Shown here in pieces: positions 19,487 through 32,280 of a DNA stretch of 64,000 bases. Each line of letters starts with the position of its first letter. Within the stretch, counting starts at the first letter, position 1. The position numbers and the translations under genes were made by a program. This DNA comes from Apricaphanius iberus (Eukaryota > Chordata > Actinopteri > Cyprinodontiformes > Aphaniidae). The notes beneath the pieces were generated by a model. The model was not told the origin of the DNA. It saw only the letters and a program-made list of their open reading frames with translations, and did not search any database. The DNA is taken from the NCBI GenBank assembly GCA_028564705.1, contig JAPXFQ010002820.1:174501-238500 (forward strand), read 5' to 3'.

Positions 19487-21196
19487 ATGAACTCCATGCT
19501 TGACCACAAGATGCCTAAAGCCATAGAAATAAAGGAGGAACCGGAAAAACAGCAGATGAGTGAGCCAACAATCAAAGAAGAAGATATTGAACAGTGGATC
19601 TCTGGACAATTTGTAGTGAAGCAGGAAAACAATTGTTTTCCTCTTACTCCTGCGCACAAGGAAGTACTTCATGATGGACCAAAAGAGCAATGGGATATAG
19701 AGATCAAGGAGGAGCTAGAACCTGTACAAACTAAAGAGGAACAAGAAGATCCCCAACCAATAAAAATAAAAAATGAATCAGAACCTGTGAAGATAGAAGA
19801 GGAAAGGGAGGATTTCTGCAGTGATCTGGATGTAGATCAGCTTGAAGTAAAGAAAGAGACGAACAGAATCACGGTGAATCCTTTTAATGAGCAAAAAGAC
19901 AACAATAGAACAGAACCAAATAAGAATCAGCCCTCCCCTACAAATCATCCTACAACTGAGAATCACCATCAGATAGAAGGCGACCATAACTACTCAAGAC
20001 CAAACAGAGATGTAGATCAGAGGAGAGATCAGGACCCCAGAAATCACAGTGACAATTTGGTCAATTCAGATCTAAAAAGACATCAAGCAGATTTAGTTTC
20101 TTGTAAAATATGTGGTAAACATTTCAATACAGTGAAGGATTTACCAGCACTTCTGAGATCCCACACAGGTGAGAAACTCTCTCCTGGTGAAGTGTGTGGT
20201 AAATGTTATGGACACCGTCACAATCTGACTTTAAACAGAAGTACTCACAAAGGTAAAAAGCCCCACTCTTGTGATTTGTGTGATAAATCTTTCAGATCCA
20301 AAAGTGGTTTGGTTGATCACAGGAGAGCTCACACAGGTGAGAAACCCTTTTCTTGTGATTTGTGTGATAAAACCTTCAGATCCAAAAATGGTTTTGTTGA
20401 TCACAAGAGAGCTCACACAGGTGAGAAACCCTTTTCTTGCAATCTGTGTGACAAATCTTTTAGATTCAAAAGGAGTTTGGTTGTTCACAGGAGAACTCAC
20501 AATTATGAAAAAACTTTTTCTTGTTACTTGTGTAGCAAATCTTTCTCAACAAAGGCTTATATGGTATTACACATTAGAACTCACACAGGTGAAAAGCCTT
20601 ATTCTTGTGATTTGTGTGGTAGGTCTTTTATCATCAAAAATCATTTGGTAATTCATAAAAGATTTCACACAGGTGAAAAGCCTTTTTCTTGTGATTTGTG
20701 TGATAAATCTTACAGATTTAAAAGTGGTTTGGTTATTCATAGGAGGACTCACACGGGTGAAAAGCCTTTTTCTTGTGACTTCTGTGGCAAGTGCTTTACA
20801 AAATCGGATCACTTGACATGTCATGTTAGAACTCACACAGGTGAGAAGCCTTATACTTGTGATTTGTGTGGCAACTCTTTCAGATTCAAAAGTGGTTTGG
20901 TTGTTCACAGGAGAACTCACACTGGTGAAAAACCTTTTTATTGTGACTTTTGTGGTAAATCTTTCTCAACCAAGGCTCACGTGGTATCTCACGTTAGAAC
21001 TCACACAGGTGAAAAGCCGTATTCTTGTAATTTGTGTGGTAAAGCTTTTAGTGACAGAAGTTTTTTGGTCATTCATAGAAGAAGTCACACAGGTGAGAAG
21101 CCTTATTCTTGTGATTTGTGTGAGCAATCTTTCAATACTAGTAGTAATTTGGCTCGTCACAGAAAAACTCATAGAAACCACAAAGTACTTCCTTGA
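19487..21196 (+). CDS. C2H2 zinc-finger protein, cluster copy 2
   Basis: Putative DNA-binding transcription factor, up to 569 residues, in a single large exon that begins after ccctcag at 19418. The frame is open from the acceptor. The first ATG is 19487, but the methionine conserved with the paralogs (MPKA) is at 19511, giving 561 residues, and is equally plausible. The N-terminal third is acidic with repeated I/V-K-E/Q/N-E motifs. Two degenerate fingers (CKICGKHF...LPALLRSH and GEVCGKC...NRSTH) precede 11 regular C2H2 fingers joined by mostly canonical HTGEKP linkers. Fingers are varied, unlike copy 1. The tail is one base out of step with the other copies and ends soon after the last finger. 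It is likely transcribed from first exon A near 10.7 kb. No KRAB or SCAN box is visible. Confidence 0.92.
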   Translation: MNSMLDHKMPKAIEIKEEPEKQQMSEPTIKEEDIEQWISGQFVVKQENNCFPLTPAHKEVLHDGPKEQWDIEIKEELEPVQTKEEQEDPQPIKIKNESEPVKIEEEREDFCSDLDVDQLEVKKETNRITVNPFNEQKDNNRTEPNKNQPSPTNHPTTENHHQIEGDHNYSRPNRDVDQRRDQDPRNHSDNLVNSDLKRHQADLVSCKICGKHFNTVKDLPALLRSHTGEKLSPGEVCGKCYGHRHNLTLNRSTHKGKKPHSCDLCDKSFRSKSGLVDHRRAHTGEKPFSCDLCDKTFRSKNGFVDHKRAHTGEKPFSCNLCDKSFRFKRSLVVHRRTHNYEKTFSCYLCSKSFSTKAYMVLHIRTHTGEKPYSCDLCGRSFIIKNHLVIHKRFHTGEKPFSCDLCDKSYRFKSGLVIHRRTHTGEKPFSCDFCGKCFTKSDHLTCHVRTHTGEKPYTCDLCGNSFRFKSGLVVHRRTHTGEKPFYCDFCGKSFSTKAHVVSHVRTHTGEKPYSCNLCGKAFSDRSFLVIHRRSHTGEKPYSCDLCEQSFNTSSNLARHRKTHRNHKVLP

Positions 21197-21600
21197 TTCA
21201 TCACCCAAACTGGTATTTAGCTTGCATTTCTATAGCTTTTGGTCAGAAGACTACAAACTCCACTACATTCCTATACAGTAATCCCCTGTAAACGCACACC
21301 ATCCATCTATTATCTTCCGATTATCCCTTGTTTTGTTCCGGGGGCAGCAGCTTGAGCAATGGGATGCAAACTTCCCTCTCCCCAGCAACTTGGGCCAGCT
21401 CCTTGGGAGAAGTCCAAGGCGTTCCCAGGCCAGCAGAGAGACGTTTTGTGCTTCTCAATGCCATGGAACCTCGCCTTGATGCCCCGCCCTGGTTGTCTAG
21501 GAGATGAATCCTCTGGGACCACCAAGCCACGTCCCAATGTTCATGTGCTACCGAGGCGTCTGTCCTCCGTTTGCCTGCCGTTTAGCTAACTGACCAAGGA
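21197..21600. repeat. Duplicated 3' flank and interspersed repeat
   Basis: 21197-21310 aligns with the 3' flank of copy 1 (2590-2695). 21320-21545 is the same interspersed repeat as 2700-2965, so gene and flank were duplicated together. Confidence 0.6.
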
Positions 21601-23255
21601 TACATGGGAGGTGTCTTGATTCCTTCCCTGTGTCAAAAATTTCAGCTGCTACTTTGGGGGCAAATTTCCAGTTTAAATGTAAGTCAACTAGTTGTAGATA
21701 TCCAGCTTATGTCTAAAATGTTTTGTTTTTATATATTTTTTATTTATTTTATTTTCTAGTAGATCCAAAGCAGTTATATTTGGTTGGTTAGTTGCTTAGT
21801 GGTTGCAGTTTCAGTGGCTACCAGGTACTGTAGAGGTTATATCACCTATAAGTTCTGTAAGCTCACAGTGACGAGCGGTGATGGGGAAGAGTTGCATTAG
21901 AAAGAAGAAGAAACAAAACTATCAGGGAATTTAAACGCAAACGAAGCGTGGCAGAAAGAGTACTGAACATAAAAACACTGACATACATTTCTTTCACTGG
22001 TATCTGGGAAGGAGTAGGAAATAAAAACGAACACAGGTTTTTATAAAAATGGAAGTAATACGAGCCCTGGAACCAGTAGTAATATTTAGCTACTGGTTCC
22101 AGGTCTCTGAGACTTTATTGGTGGTGAGAGATTTTCTTTTATATCAAAAATATGTGATTCTTCGTTTTGCACATGAGATGTTTTAATTCTTTAAAAACCA
22201 CAGCACTGTTAGATTTGTGATAATAGCTGTGAATAACAGTAAACGTGTATCTCTTTGGTTATTTATATGGTAAACTGTTTTCAGTCTCCATAAATGAATG
22301 AATGGAATAAGTAGAATTCAGAAAAATCTAAATGGAAAAAGTGGAGCATGTCTAACATAATTCTGTGGAATTCATATGGTTGCAGAGTTGAAAAGAAATA
22401 CAGTGAAGGGGACAGAAGAAGTTATGCAGCCTCCCTTTTTGAAAATTGATAAGCTGACATGCAACCATTTGAAGTAGTTGCAGCTTATTTAATAGTTTTT
22501 TTTGTAATCAGTATATATTACATGCAGTGTGCTGATGCCACGGGTTTGTATCAATATCTTCAGATATCATTCTGGCAGGGGGGGGCGTGAAAAAATTCTG
22601 TTCTCTAGGGCAGAAAATAATTGATAAACACTGTATTATGCTAATGTTTCATGAAGGTATAATGTTTTAGTGGCCTGAAAGGACGAATGAGAATGAGGTT
22701 TTATTTTCTAATGGTAGAAAAGGGATATTTGGCCAACATGGGTGTATACCATAGCTCCAGGAAAGTGTACATTAAGACTGTGGCCATTATTAAAATCAGC
22801 TGATGCATTTACTCACTGTCTTGTCTTTGCTCTGTGTTGTAATAAACATTTTTGGATTCCGAGGAACTCACTGTCTGAAGTAGACTTTTTCCTGTTTTTG
22901 ACTTATTTTCTCAAATAGCTGGATAGTTTCACAGTTAGCAAGAATTAAGGAATTGGAGTACATGTCAAACCACGACAGTACTAACTCGTTTACACATTTG
23001 ATTTAACCAACATATACACAGTTAAATAAAGTAAGATGCTCGTTATACATTTCCATGGCTGAAGGAATGTTACTGTGCTATGCTATTATGTTACTATGAT
23101 GGGCGGGGCGTAACCAGAGCGTGTAAGCGGGCAGCTGTGTCCATGTGAGGTGAGTCTGTTCCATTTAACCGTTTTCTTCGACCAAGGAAGGACAGTGTCC
23201 TGGTAAGCAAGGTGTCTTGTCTAGCGAGGCATTGCATTGGTAGGCGAGGCACCTT
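21600..23255. other. Gene-free AT-rich stretch
   Basis: No gene, RNA or clear element ends seen. A ggggggg tract lies near 22579. Confidence 0.4.
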
Positions 23256-23259
23256 GACA

Positions 23260-23460
23260 TTGAGAAATGCATAGTCCCTCCAGCATGTCCTGGGTCCTCC
23301 TCTGGGTCTCCTCTCGGTGGGACGTACCCAGAACACCTCAGCAGGGAGGCGTCAAAGAGGTATCCTGACCAGAAGCCTGAGCCACCTCATCTTGCTCCTC
23401 TTGATGTGGAGGAGCAGCGGCTCTACTCTGAGCCCTCTTCGGATGACCCTGTCTCAGAGG
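23260..23460. repeat. Third copy of the gagccacctca interspersed repeat
   Basis: Contains tcggtgggacgtacccagaa, gagccacctcat and gatgtggaggagcagcgg. It matches 2840-2965 and is probably the same family as the copies after the two zinc-finger genes. Confidence 0.5.
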
Positions 23461-23469
23461 GAACAGCAG

Positions 23470-25560
23470 TCCTTCACAATTTTAAGAACAGATTATCAAC
23501 ATAAATCAAGGAATGTGTATGAAAATATAATGGAATTTTCTATCTTTACTATATATGTATTGTCTTCTTACTACTGTAACAGACATTTTTCCTATTGTGA
23601 CACAATGAAGGAATATCTTATGTTCACTGTCCCCTTACATTGCTTTATCATTAATATCACATTCTCAAACATAAGATATATATAAACTTTTATCAACATG
23701 AAAAATAAAAATAATTTGAGAAGGAGCGAAAGGAAGCAAATATGCCTATATTATCCTGCCCCTCCTGACAGGTCATCCATTTCCTAATAAATTAGGTTAC
23801 ATGTGAATATATGGTATTAATTAGAGGAGGGAAAATAAATATTAGGTCAATCAATCTGCACATGGATCCTGCTCCTTCTTGTTTATTGACCATTAGTAGA
23901 GGAGTCTGATCAAGAAGGGTAGCCCACGAAATTTGAATATTGAAACAGAAATGCATAGGGTAAAGTAAAAGTTTTTCTCAATGAAAATGCATGTATACGG
24001 AAAAGGAAAAAACTTTTTGATGAAAATACACATATAAAGAAATTCAAAAACATTTATTTTTAAAGACAAATGGATATGGAAAAGTTTTTTTTTTTTTACT
24101 AAATTGCATGAAATAAGGAAAGGGGGAAACAAAATCTATACATTTCATAGCAAAAAGGCAAGTGTAAGGAAAAGGAAAAAACAGTATACATATATTTCTG
24201 CTTTTATTTTTAATGTCACTTTTTTTTGTCCTCCATACATTAGATGCATATCAATAAATATAACATCTGTTTTCTATAAGGATTGGATGGATCATGGAAT
24301 TTGGACAGTTTTACATCTATTAAACAGCAATAGGATTCCTTTATCATACAACAAATACTGAAAGCCAATTTATTTTTTATTATTATTATTAAGCTCTTAA
24401 AGCTGTTCCACCAACAATGATTCAGATGGCTAAAGCCACTTTAACTTATTTTTTTTTGTATAATTAGGGAACAATCTTTAATAGTTGATGATTGCCAATT
24501 TAACAAAAAAAGAAATTACAAACTCAATTTTAACTCCTGTTTTGACTAAATATCTCCCTTTTTCAATTCCACAAAAAGCAAAAGAAAATCTCAAATTTCA
24601 AAATTTGAAATGCCATTTATCTGCCCAGGGATGATGTTCACAATAATTTCAGTATTGATACAAATCCATGCACTTTCTGCTGTATTGATGTCGAATCAGT
24701 TGAGCAGTTTTTCTACCATGTAAGAAATCACAATGTTTTTTGTTTGGTTCTCAGGACTGGATAACCTGTGAAAACACTGAAAATCCTCCCTTAGCTTTTT
24801 GAGTAAAAAAATGTGTAATACGACCAGAAAAGAAATAAATAAATTTAACACAATTTGACTATATTCACAAAAGTTTTTATTCACATATGTCTCAACAAAG
24901 AGAATATTCAAAAGACTTGACAATCTGATGAAGAAGGCTGTGGAACTGCTACAGATTATGATGCAAAGAAGGATTCTTCATAAAATAAAAATAAAAATAT
25001 GGACAACCCTGATATCTTCTTCATGATTCTATCCTACCATAAGCGTGTCTTCAGTTAGAGGCTTCATCAGTTTTGCTGCAACACAGACCACTACAGGTAA
25101 TCGTTCCTGTCCACAGTCATAATGATCCACAACAACTCTTTAAAGAATCAATTGATTAATTTGAGATACACTTAATTTCCTTCTGGGATTAATAAAGTAT
25201 TTCTTTAACTTAAATGTGAGTTTCTTTTTTGTGGGAAAATTCTACGAGTTGTTGCTGCATTTAAAAAGGAAATAATTTAGTGGAAGGATTCTTTGAAACA
25301 CTTCCAATAAAGCTCACATCTTAACTGAACCTTTGATTAAGCTTTATGAATGATATTATTTGATGATGATTTGTACATGCCCACCCTTACATCTTATTGA
25401 ACATATAGATTATGTATTCATTGTTCTATATTCCTTTAAATGTTTCCTTTTTGTGCTCTTCATTAATTTATTTTTTACTGCCAAGGTCATATCCACCTAA
25501 ATTTGCACTTGACGAATTGTTGAAATTTCACCACAAAGTATTGCTTTTATTCTATCAATA
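23470..25560. other. Gene-free AT-rich stretch
   Basis: No gene is supported. A piece at 25040-25070 resembles the CTGATGAAGCCTCT arm of the Penelope-like repeat, but its stem and GAAAC box are not intact, so I do not call a ribozyme there. Confidence 0.4.
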
Positions 25561-25569
25561 AAACTTGGA

Positions 25570-25795
25570 GACGGAACTAAAGGGAGTACAACTGTTTCTG
25601 GTGTCGGTGTTCGTATGTGACTCCCGGCGGAAGTAAACAGCAAGGCGCTAGTAGCGTTAGCTTCTAGGCTTCCACCGTGTTTATCGTCGGTTATAAGGCG
25701 GGTTTTGCTGTGTGAGGTGAATATTTCAGTGTCTGCAGCAACAATAATCTTCGGTTCTTAGTCAGACAGAATAGATCGGCCCATGACAGCCATAG
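25570..25795 (+). promoter_or_regulatory. Putative first exon/promoter B of a zinc-finger gene
   Basis: A diverged relative of segments A and C. It shares cggaactaaaggga, gcggaagtaaacagcaaggc, gcgctagtagcg and tgctgtgtgag, and ends at an AG|GTGTGTTA donor-like site (25795/25796). The zinc-finger exon of copy 3 opens at 35547 on the same strand, implying an intron of about 9.75 kb. No convincing start codon precedes the donor, so it is probably 5' UTR. The pairing is inferred from order and spacing. Confidence 0.45.
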
Positions 25796-25849
25796 GTGTG
25801 TTAACCGTACGGTTCCGAATGGACTGACACTGGAATGCAGAGACGATGA

Positions 25850-27940
25850 GGCAGAGGAAGCAACGCGTTACTCTGTTTTCTCACAGCTTATTTGCTGCTT
25901 TTAGCGAGCTCATCTCAAAAGTCGGGCTTGGTTTGACTTGGTGATGGCGAGATGAAGCCTCCGAAGCTTTCCACTGAATTGGTCGACTCCCGATTCGAGG
26001 CACCGTGGCGACACGTTTCCTGCACCATCAAGACGACAACACAGCTAGAACAGGCACAGTGAGTGTACTAGAGAATAAAAATACAAATGAATGTGATGGC
26101 TGCATAACAGGAGAGAGGGGGTTTGGGGCTGAAGGGCGTGTGTTACTGATGCTTGAGTTAGATCAAGTGTGCCAAATATGAAACAGGTAGGTGTTTTTTT
26201 TTTTTGTTTTTTTTCTGTAAGAAAAACAAAAAACAATTTAATTTTACAATTTCCGCAGAGGTTACATGCTCAACACAATGACAAGACTGGTGTAGCTGGT
26301 ACAGGAGGTTAATTTTATTCTAAAACAGAAATTATAATTAACATGGAGCATACAACATACAGTGTTGCACACCGGAAGTAGCAGGAACGGACTTCCTCTA
26401 TGTTCTGACAACAGAACATAGAGGAAGCAGGCTTCACACGACAACGTTGCCGTTTTTGTTTGAATACGCGGGGTGAAAACCGATGGCCGCTGGCTGCTCT
26501 GCTTTTTGACCGCGTGCCATGGAGGCCGCCATTGCTCCTCCATTGCTGTAGTACCTCCATTTGGCCGCCAGGCCCCCATTGAAAAGCATTGGACTTTAGA
26601 CACGTTAAAAACAACTTTAATGCCTGTTGCCCATTTTTTAAAACTTTCTATGGCTACATATTCTTCCTGAGATAACGCTGGGCTCATAAAAAACCTGGGC
26701 ACCAGGCTGGTTGTCATAAGATAATTTTTTGAAATCTTGCATAATTAATGAGGGGGCCGAGCCAAGTGTAGCATCAGAGCTAATGACGCGGGAGCAGAAT
26801 AGGTGTGATTACGACCGAACTACACGCCCTGCGAGGATAGAGTCTACAGTGAAGATCCCGCCCCTATGCCCTTTTTAGGAACATGCTTCGTCAGAGCTTT
26901 GGAGGAGGAGTCTGTGAATCCGCCATGAATTCCCCCATGAAAGTCATTCTGGTAAACGGGGAGGAGTGAGGAGGCGCTGTCTATTCTTTTTTACAGTCTA
27001 CGGTGTAAACGCAATGCGTTTACACGAAAGGGGGGCATGATTGAAAACGATGTTGTACATATGTGCGGCCTTTAGATGGCAGTGTGACTAGTATAGCGCC
27101 CTAAATAGAGATGTAGGATTCCAAGGTTTCCTGCTCACAACCCAGAAAAGAAACATATCAATTTAACGAACAATGGGTCTTTTCCACAAACTTCTTTTAG
27201 TTTTCCTCCGCTTAAAAAAAGGCGTATTTATTATTTAATGCACATACTGTCGGCGAACGCCTAAAAGCCGCATGATCTCTAACTTTGCTTACGGAGACCA
27301 AATAACTTCAGAAGCTGCATCATCAGTAACGGCGTACCTGGATCCGCTATTGTTGTTTTTTCTGAAGAAAGGCGGAATGTGCAAGTCCAGAAAGGCCGTA
27401 GGGGGCTGGTAGTGACATGATCGTTTTCAAACTTGCGTGTACATGACAACGAATCACACAGCGTTTTCAGAATTCTCCACTCTGGGAGCCGTTTTCGAAA
27501 AGATGCGTTTTCGACCCCCCCGTCTCCCCGTTGTCGTGTAAACGAGAGGCCAAAACGCAGAGAAAAACCTCAGTTTTGCTGAAATACGTTACAGTATTAC
27601 AGTAATAAGTCACAAGCATCACATTAGGGTGAGAGAGCAATAATAGAACACTGTTAACTTTTCATGGTATAGTTCAGAGAGGAAAACGCTACCGTGCTGA
27701 CGTGCTAATGCTAACTCTGCTAGCGTGTCCCCTGGCTACCAGCTACGTCGGCAGGCTGGTTCCTAGCTGTAACGGCTACGGTGGCCGGCAGGCAGTTTGA
27801 GGAGAGGGAGAGAACATGAGATTGTAGTTGACCTAAGTAATTCCCACAAGGAAATAATTAATATGAGGATATGAGTGCATGTTTGAAACCTATATGCAGT
27901 TTATATGCACATATACGCTGCTTATATACAGCATATATAT
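25850..27940. other. TE-like intronic patchwork without genes
   Basis: This holds a perfect 16-bp hairpin at 26392-26427. A stretch at about 27000-27550 has gtttacacga near its left and tcgtgtaaacga near its right, suggesting a MITE with diverged ends. No coding region is supported; short frames on the minus strand at 26262-26717 look like chance. Confidence 0.35.
26392..26427. repeat. Perfect 16-bp inverted repeat with 4-base loop
   Basis: Arm CTTCCTCTATGTTCTG, loop acaa, then its exact reverse complement. The RNA or cruciform would be a strong hairpin; function unknown. Confidence 0.8.
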
Positions 27941-27948
27941 GCACATAC

Positions 27949-27983
<35 letters not shown>
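27949..27983. repeat. (TA)n microsatellite
   Basis: Uninterrupted ta dinucleotides within a wider stretch built from atatatgcacata words (27880-28140). Confidence 0.9.
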
Positions 27984-27984
<1 letters not shown>

Positions 27985-27986
<2 letters not shown>

Positions 27987-29780
27987 GCATATGCGTAAAT
28001 AAACCACATATAGGCCAGGAATAGTACATATATAGCTATATTTACAAAAAATATAGAAAACGATATGTTTTTAGATAATTTTAGATATGTCACATATATT
28101 CAAAGCCTATATCAAAATATATACAATTATATAGTTTGTTTCTCTGTGGGACCAGGTGCTCGGTTGCATGTTTTTTTTTTTTTCCTGTAATGGACTTAGA
28201 CAAATATGCAGTTATTACCTTGTTAATAAAAATAAGAGCTAGCATGGCAAATCCTGCAAAGACCGTCAATTTAAAGAGCCTGGTAGAGGTCAGGTAAATA
28301 AATAATTTTGAGGGTAAGAATTTAATGAACCATGCACAACAAATGCAATATTTGAAGACAAACCAGTCGCAAAATGTGTCGCATGGCTGAAAAATAGCCT
28401 GGAAATGTGTATTTCAACTTTGCCCCCTGGAATACAGACACAGTCCTGCGCTATCTGCGTAGATGTATTAAAGAGATGGGAGTTAACCACTTTCTTGTTG
28501 ATACAGTGCCCACTTTGAATGTAAGTCTTTATTGGACTTTACATGAATCTCAGTAAAGAACGCTACAACATTCACACATACAGAAACGGTATAACATAGT
28601 GGAATATCAGTTTGGATACTGATTACATGAAACTAGCTCTGGGTGTGAGTGGATGCTAGACCTGCACTGTTAAAAATGTCCACATCAAGTTTTGAAATGA
28701 AGGGGACAAAACTATGATTTATAGATAATTTCAGGGAAATGTCCCCGTTTTAAACAATGCTTAAGTTCATAGCCTACTTTCTTGGTGGAACCCAAAAATG
28801 GATGTGGCAAGGTGCAAAATGAGGGCCTGAGTAAGATTCAAACCTCTGCAACCTGGGTTGTAATCATGGTGTTTACCAGTCTTCCAAAGGGCCAAGTTGT
28901 TTTTCCAAAACAGCCAGGGTGCTTTATGATTATCATAGCATTATTGGACAGGACCTCCCACGCGGTCACACAGTGTGATAAACCGAGGGAACAGATTAGT
29001 AATCCGTGTGCACGGTTTAATAAACCGATGATACGGATTCTTATCTCTCAAAAATTATTTCTGCACCTGACATCTGCCGGGCTCCATATTGATGAACTAA
29101 TATTCATTATTAGAAGAACATTAATCAAAAACTGTTGTATGATTCTTTTCTTTTCCTTGCCTGCCTTCTTGCATTTTCTCTCTTCTTCTTTCTATAAAAC
29201 AAAATTATCGTTTCATTCAAAAATCATTTCATCAGAGGGGTGTCCATGTTGAAAACAGATGTTATATAATCTATTAAAAATTAGATGTGTTATATTTCCA
29301 AATAAAGCTATTTATTGCTGTCTACTGCACTGCACAGGGGGAAATGGTGTGGTCATATTTGTTTAATTACAACAAGCTTCATTCAAAATCCTACCAAAAA
29401 TCCGACAATAAAGTACAAATGAATATCTGCCAAACATTTTTTCTGTCAAATGAGTATGCAGTTGAGATACTTTTAATACATAAATAACGCTGACCTTTGA
29501 ATACGATTCCACAGTGAAGGGCCACAGATTTAAGAGGAGCGGCTGCCACGGCCCTTACTAGTGCTGGAGTCTCATGTGCTGTTTTTAAATAGATGCGTTC
29601 AGGAGAAAACGCTGATAACATAGTAATCCAGTCGCAGTTGAAGGAAAGAAACAATCAATATAGCAATAAAAATGGAGGTTCTACGATCTGTAATTTACCA
29701 GGATGAAAATGCAGGGAACACCTTCTCATCGACAGCGGGATACACTGGAATATTATGTTTGGCCGCCTACAGCTGAGATC
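27985..29780. other. Gene-free intronic stretch
   Basis: AT-rich. An open frame of about 156 codons (28782-29252, plus strand) opens at a non-ATG codon and resembles nothing I know; I do not call it a gene. Confidence 0.4.
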
Positions 29781-30176
29781 TAGGGATGTGTATTGTTAAG
29801 AATCTGGCGATATGGTATGTATCATGATATAAAGGGGACAATAAGATATGTTGCGATATATCACAATACCATGAGTAATACTATATATTTTTATTTTTAC
29901 AGCTGAATTTAACTGTAGAAAATCGCTCACAGCATTCTAAACAAGCCAAGCTGTTTTATTACTGGATCTAGATGATCCACTGGAACAAAGAAGGTGAAAA
30001 CAGCCACCAACTACCAGTTATACTTTTAATTTATTGACACAAATTACTGTAGTTACTTATGGTTTAATTAAAATTCTAAAAAAAAGAAATTGATACTTTG
30101 CTTTTGAATATCAATACAGTATTGTGACATAAAATATGGTGATATATTGGCATATTGATATTTTCTTACATCCCCA
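29781..30176. mobile_element. Non-autonomous hAT-like element
   Basis: Termini TAGGGATGT and, in reverse, TGGGGATGT, flanked by ctgagatc and ccgagatc (7 of 8 identical). The interior is rich in gatatatca-type words and has no coding capacity. Confidence 0.65.
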
Positions 30177-30539
30177 CCGAGATCCATGCAAACTGACGTC
30201 ACGTTATCTCGTACAGTCTGTGCTAATGTTTCCAAGCAGGAAAACAGATAAAACTTTCCTCCTTTTTCCACCTTTTTCCCTGCCGATCTTGCGCTGTTGC
30301 AACACTTTTTGAGTAAAAAAAATAGATTGATTGAATAAAAGATTAAACTGCAAGACAGAGAGTGAGTAGGTAAACCGCACGATCTTGCTGTAAGGATGCA
30401 ACCAAAGTGGGGGCCACGTCATGTGATGACGACACGATCCCAAGTCATTTAAAGACAAAACCTTTTTGTTTAAAACTTCAAGTAAAACAAAAAGAAGAAA
30501 TACTTACTTTTTTGTCTAAACCCTAAATATGATCTGAAT

Positions 30540-30759
30540 TAGGGATGAACCGATACTAATCAATTAACTGATACCATGAACTGATACTGATAATGTGGAA
30601 ACTCTGCAATTTTTATTTATATTTAATTTTTTTATGTAATTCACCATGATTCTTTTTAACAAGCAGGGAAGGAAAAACACCCGTCTTCCAATTCATAGCC
30701 TATTTTTGTGTGATAGAAGTATTGGCATTGGTACTGTATGATGGTATGGTGCATCCCTA
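30540..30759. mobile_element. Small non-autonomous hAT-like element
   Basis: Both ends carry TAGGGATG(A/C)AC; flanking 8-mers atctgaat and atccaaat agree at 6 of 8. The interior holds imperfect palindromic ctgatac words. Confidence 0.55.
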
Positions 30760-30984
30760 ATCCAAATATACTACATTAGTCACCTGGTGACATTGTAATG
30801 TACTGCTGAGTGACAAATCAAATCAAATTTATTTATAAGGCACTTTTCATACATAAACAGTAACACAAAGTGCCTTACACAGGCTAAAAACAAAACAAAC
30901 AAAAGCAACAACAACATTAAGAACAAGGGAAAGAAAAGACCCACCCCTCCCGCACATATCCACACCCCAAGACAAGCCCACATT

Positions 30985-31030
30985 CACACCAACACACACT
31001 CACACCAACATACACTCACACCAACACGCC
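30985..31030. repeat. Short tandem repeat, 16-bp period
   Basis: About 2.5 units of acaccaacayacactc inside the LINE 3' UTR. Confidence 0.6.
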
Positions 31031-31558
31031 GGAACATCGGTACTCGCACACACACACATGCTCAACCCCACTTATACTAGCTGACACTAGAGAGACATGG
31101 CTGGGCACCGACACATTGGTGAGAGAAGGCCACGTTTGGGGGCCGACCACACCCAGGGAGACCCTGACCACCGGGAGTATCGCCGCTGAGGGCCAATCCG
31201 GCCACGGCAGACCGAAGGCCCCACACCAAGGGGCAGGGGCCCACCAGTCACCCAGGCCAGAGCCCTCCGCGATACAGCTCCCCCGCCGGCCAGCCAGACA
31301 TCGCACCCGGTGTGGCCGTCCCCCAAGAGGAGAAACTGGAGCTAACACTGGGTGAAAATCATAAAACAAAATCATAAAACAGAACAAAACTTAAAATACA
31401 ACAAAACTTTGGTAAAATAAGTTAAGAAGTAAACTGAATCACTAAAATTAATAAGTAATAAATAAATAGTAAATAATAAAAAGATAAATAAAATAAAAGA
31501 GAATAATTACAAACTTGCTAAAATAGACTAAAATAGAAGCAACTAAAATAGCAGATCA

Positions 31559-32280
31559 TCAGTTAAAAGCTAGACTAAAAAGGTGAGTCTTGAGCCGCTT
31601 TTTAAAAACATCAACATTCTCTGCGGCCCTGAGATCCTGCGGCAGGCTGTTCCACAGACGGGGACCATAGTAACTAAAAGCCGCTTCCCCGTGTGTTCTA
31701 GATCTAATCCATGGAATGGTTAAAAGGCCGGCGCCGGACGACCTCAGGGTCCGTGAGGGTTGATATAATAAAAGCAGGTCAGATAGATAAGAAGGCCCAA
31801 GACCGTTAAGACATTTAAAAACTAGTAAAATAATCTTAAAATCGATCCTGAAATGGACGGGGAGCCAATGCAGCAAACATAAAACTGGTGTAATATGTTC
31901 CCGCCCTCTGGTCCTCGTCAGCACTCGTGCTGTGTCATCACCATAGTTATGGTAACTCATCTTATTGGTTGTTATAATCTGAAATAGTAGGATATTGGAC
32001 AGAAGGGGTCCCAGGATTGAGCCCTGGGGGACCCCACATGTGAGTTCGGTTTGTTCCGATAAGAAATTGCCTACTGACACAAAGAATTCCCTGTTCCTGT
32101 AGTACTTCATGATCAACAGTGTCAGATGCTGCTTTGAGGTCCAACAGAACCAGCACTGCGGTTGTGCCGCAGTCTGTACTCATGCGGATGTCATTGAAAA
32201 CTTTGACGATGGCAGTCTCGGTGCTTTAGTGAACACAGAAACTGGACTGACAAATACCAAAGCGCCCGGTCGTTGTTAGG
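31559..32280 (-). pseudogene. L2-like LINE reverse-transcriptase fragment
   Basis: Readable pieces in order are STETAIVKVFND, LLDLKAASDTVDH, CGVPQGSILGP, then YGDD, and the conserved C-terminal region LLHWLPVHFRIDFK, VFKCLNGLGPSYLS, HGEAAFSYYGPRLWNSLP and FKKRLKTHLF. The region between the catalytic blocks is deleted and frames switch near 32050, so no active enzyme is possible. Confidence 0.8.

Noticed and set aside
25035..25075. Third hammerhead candidate (ctgatgaagcctct on the minus strand)
   Set aside because: Stem II is short and the GAAAC-GTC segment is altered, so the catalytic core is incomplete.
28782..29252. Open frame of 156 codons
   Set aside because: Opens at a non-ATG codon, hydrophobic low-complexity end, no homologue recognised, no splice or promoter context.
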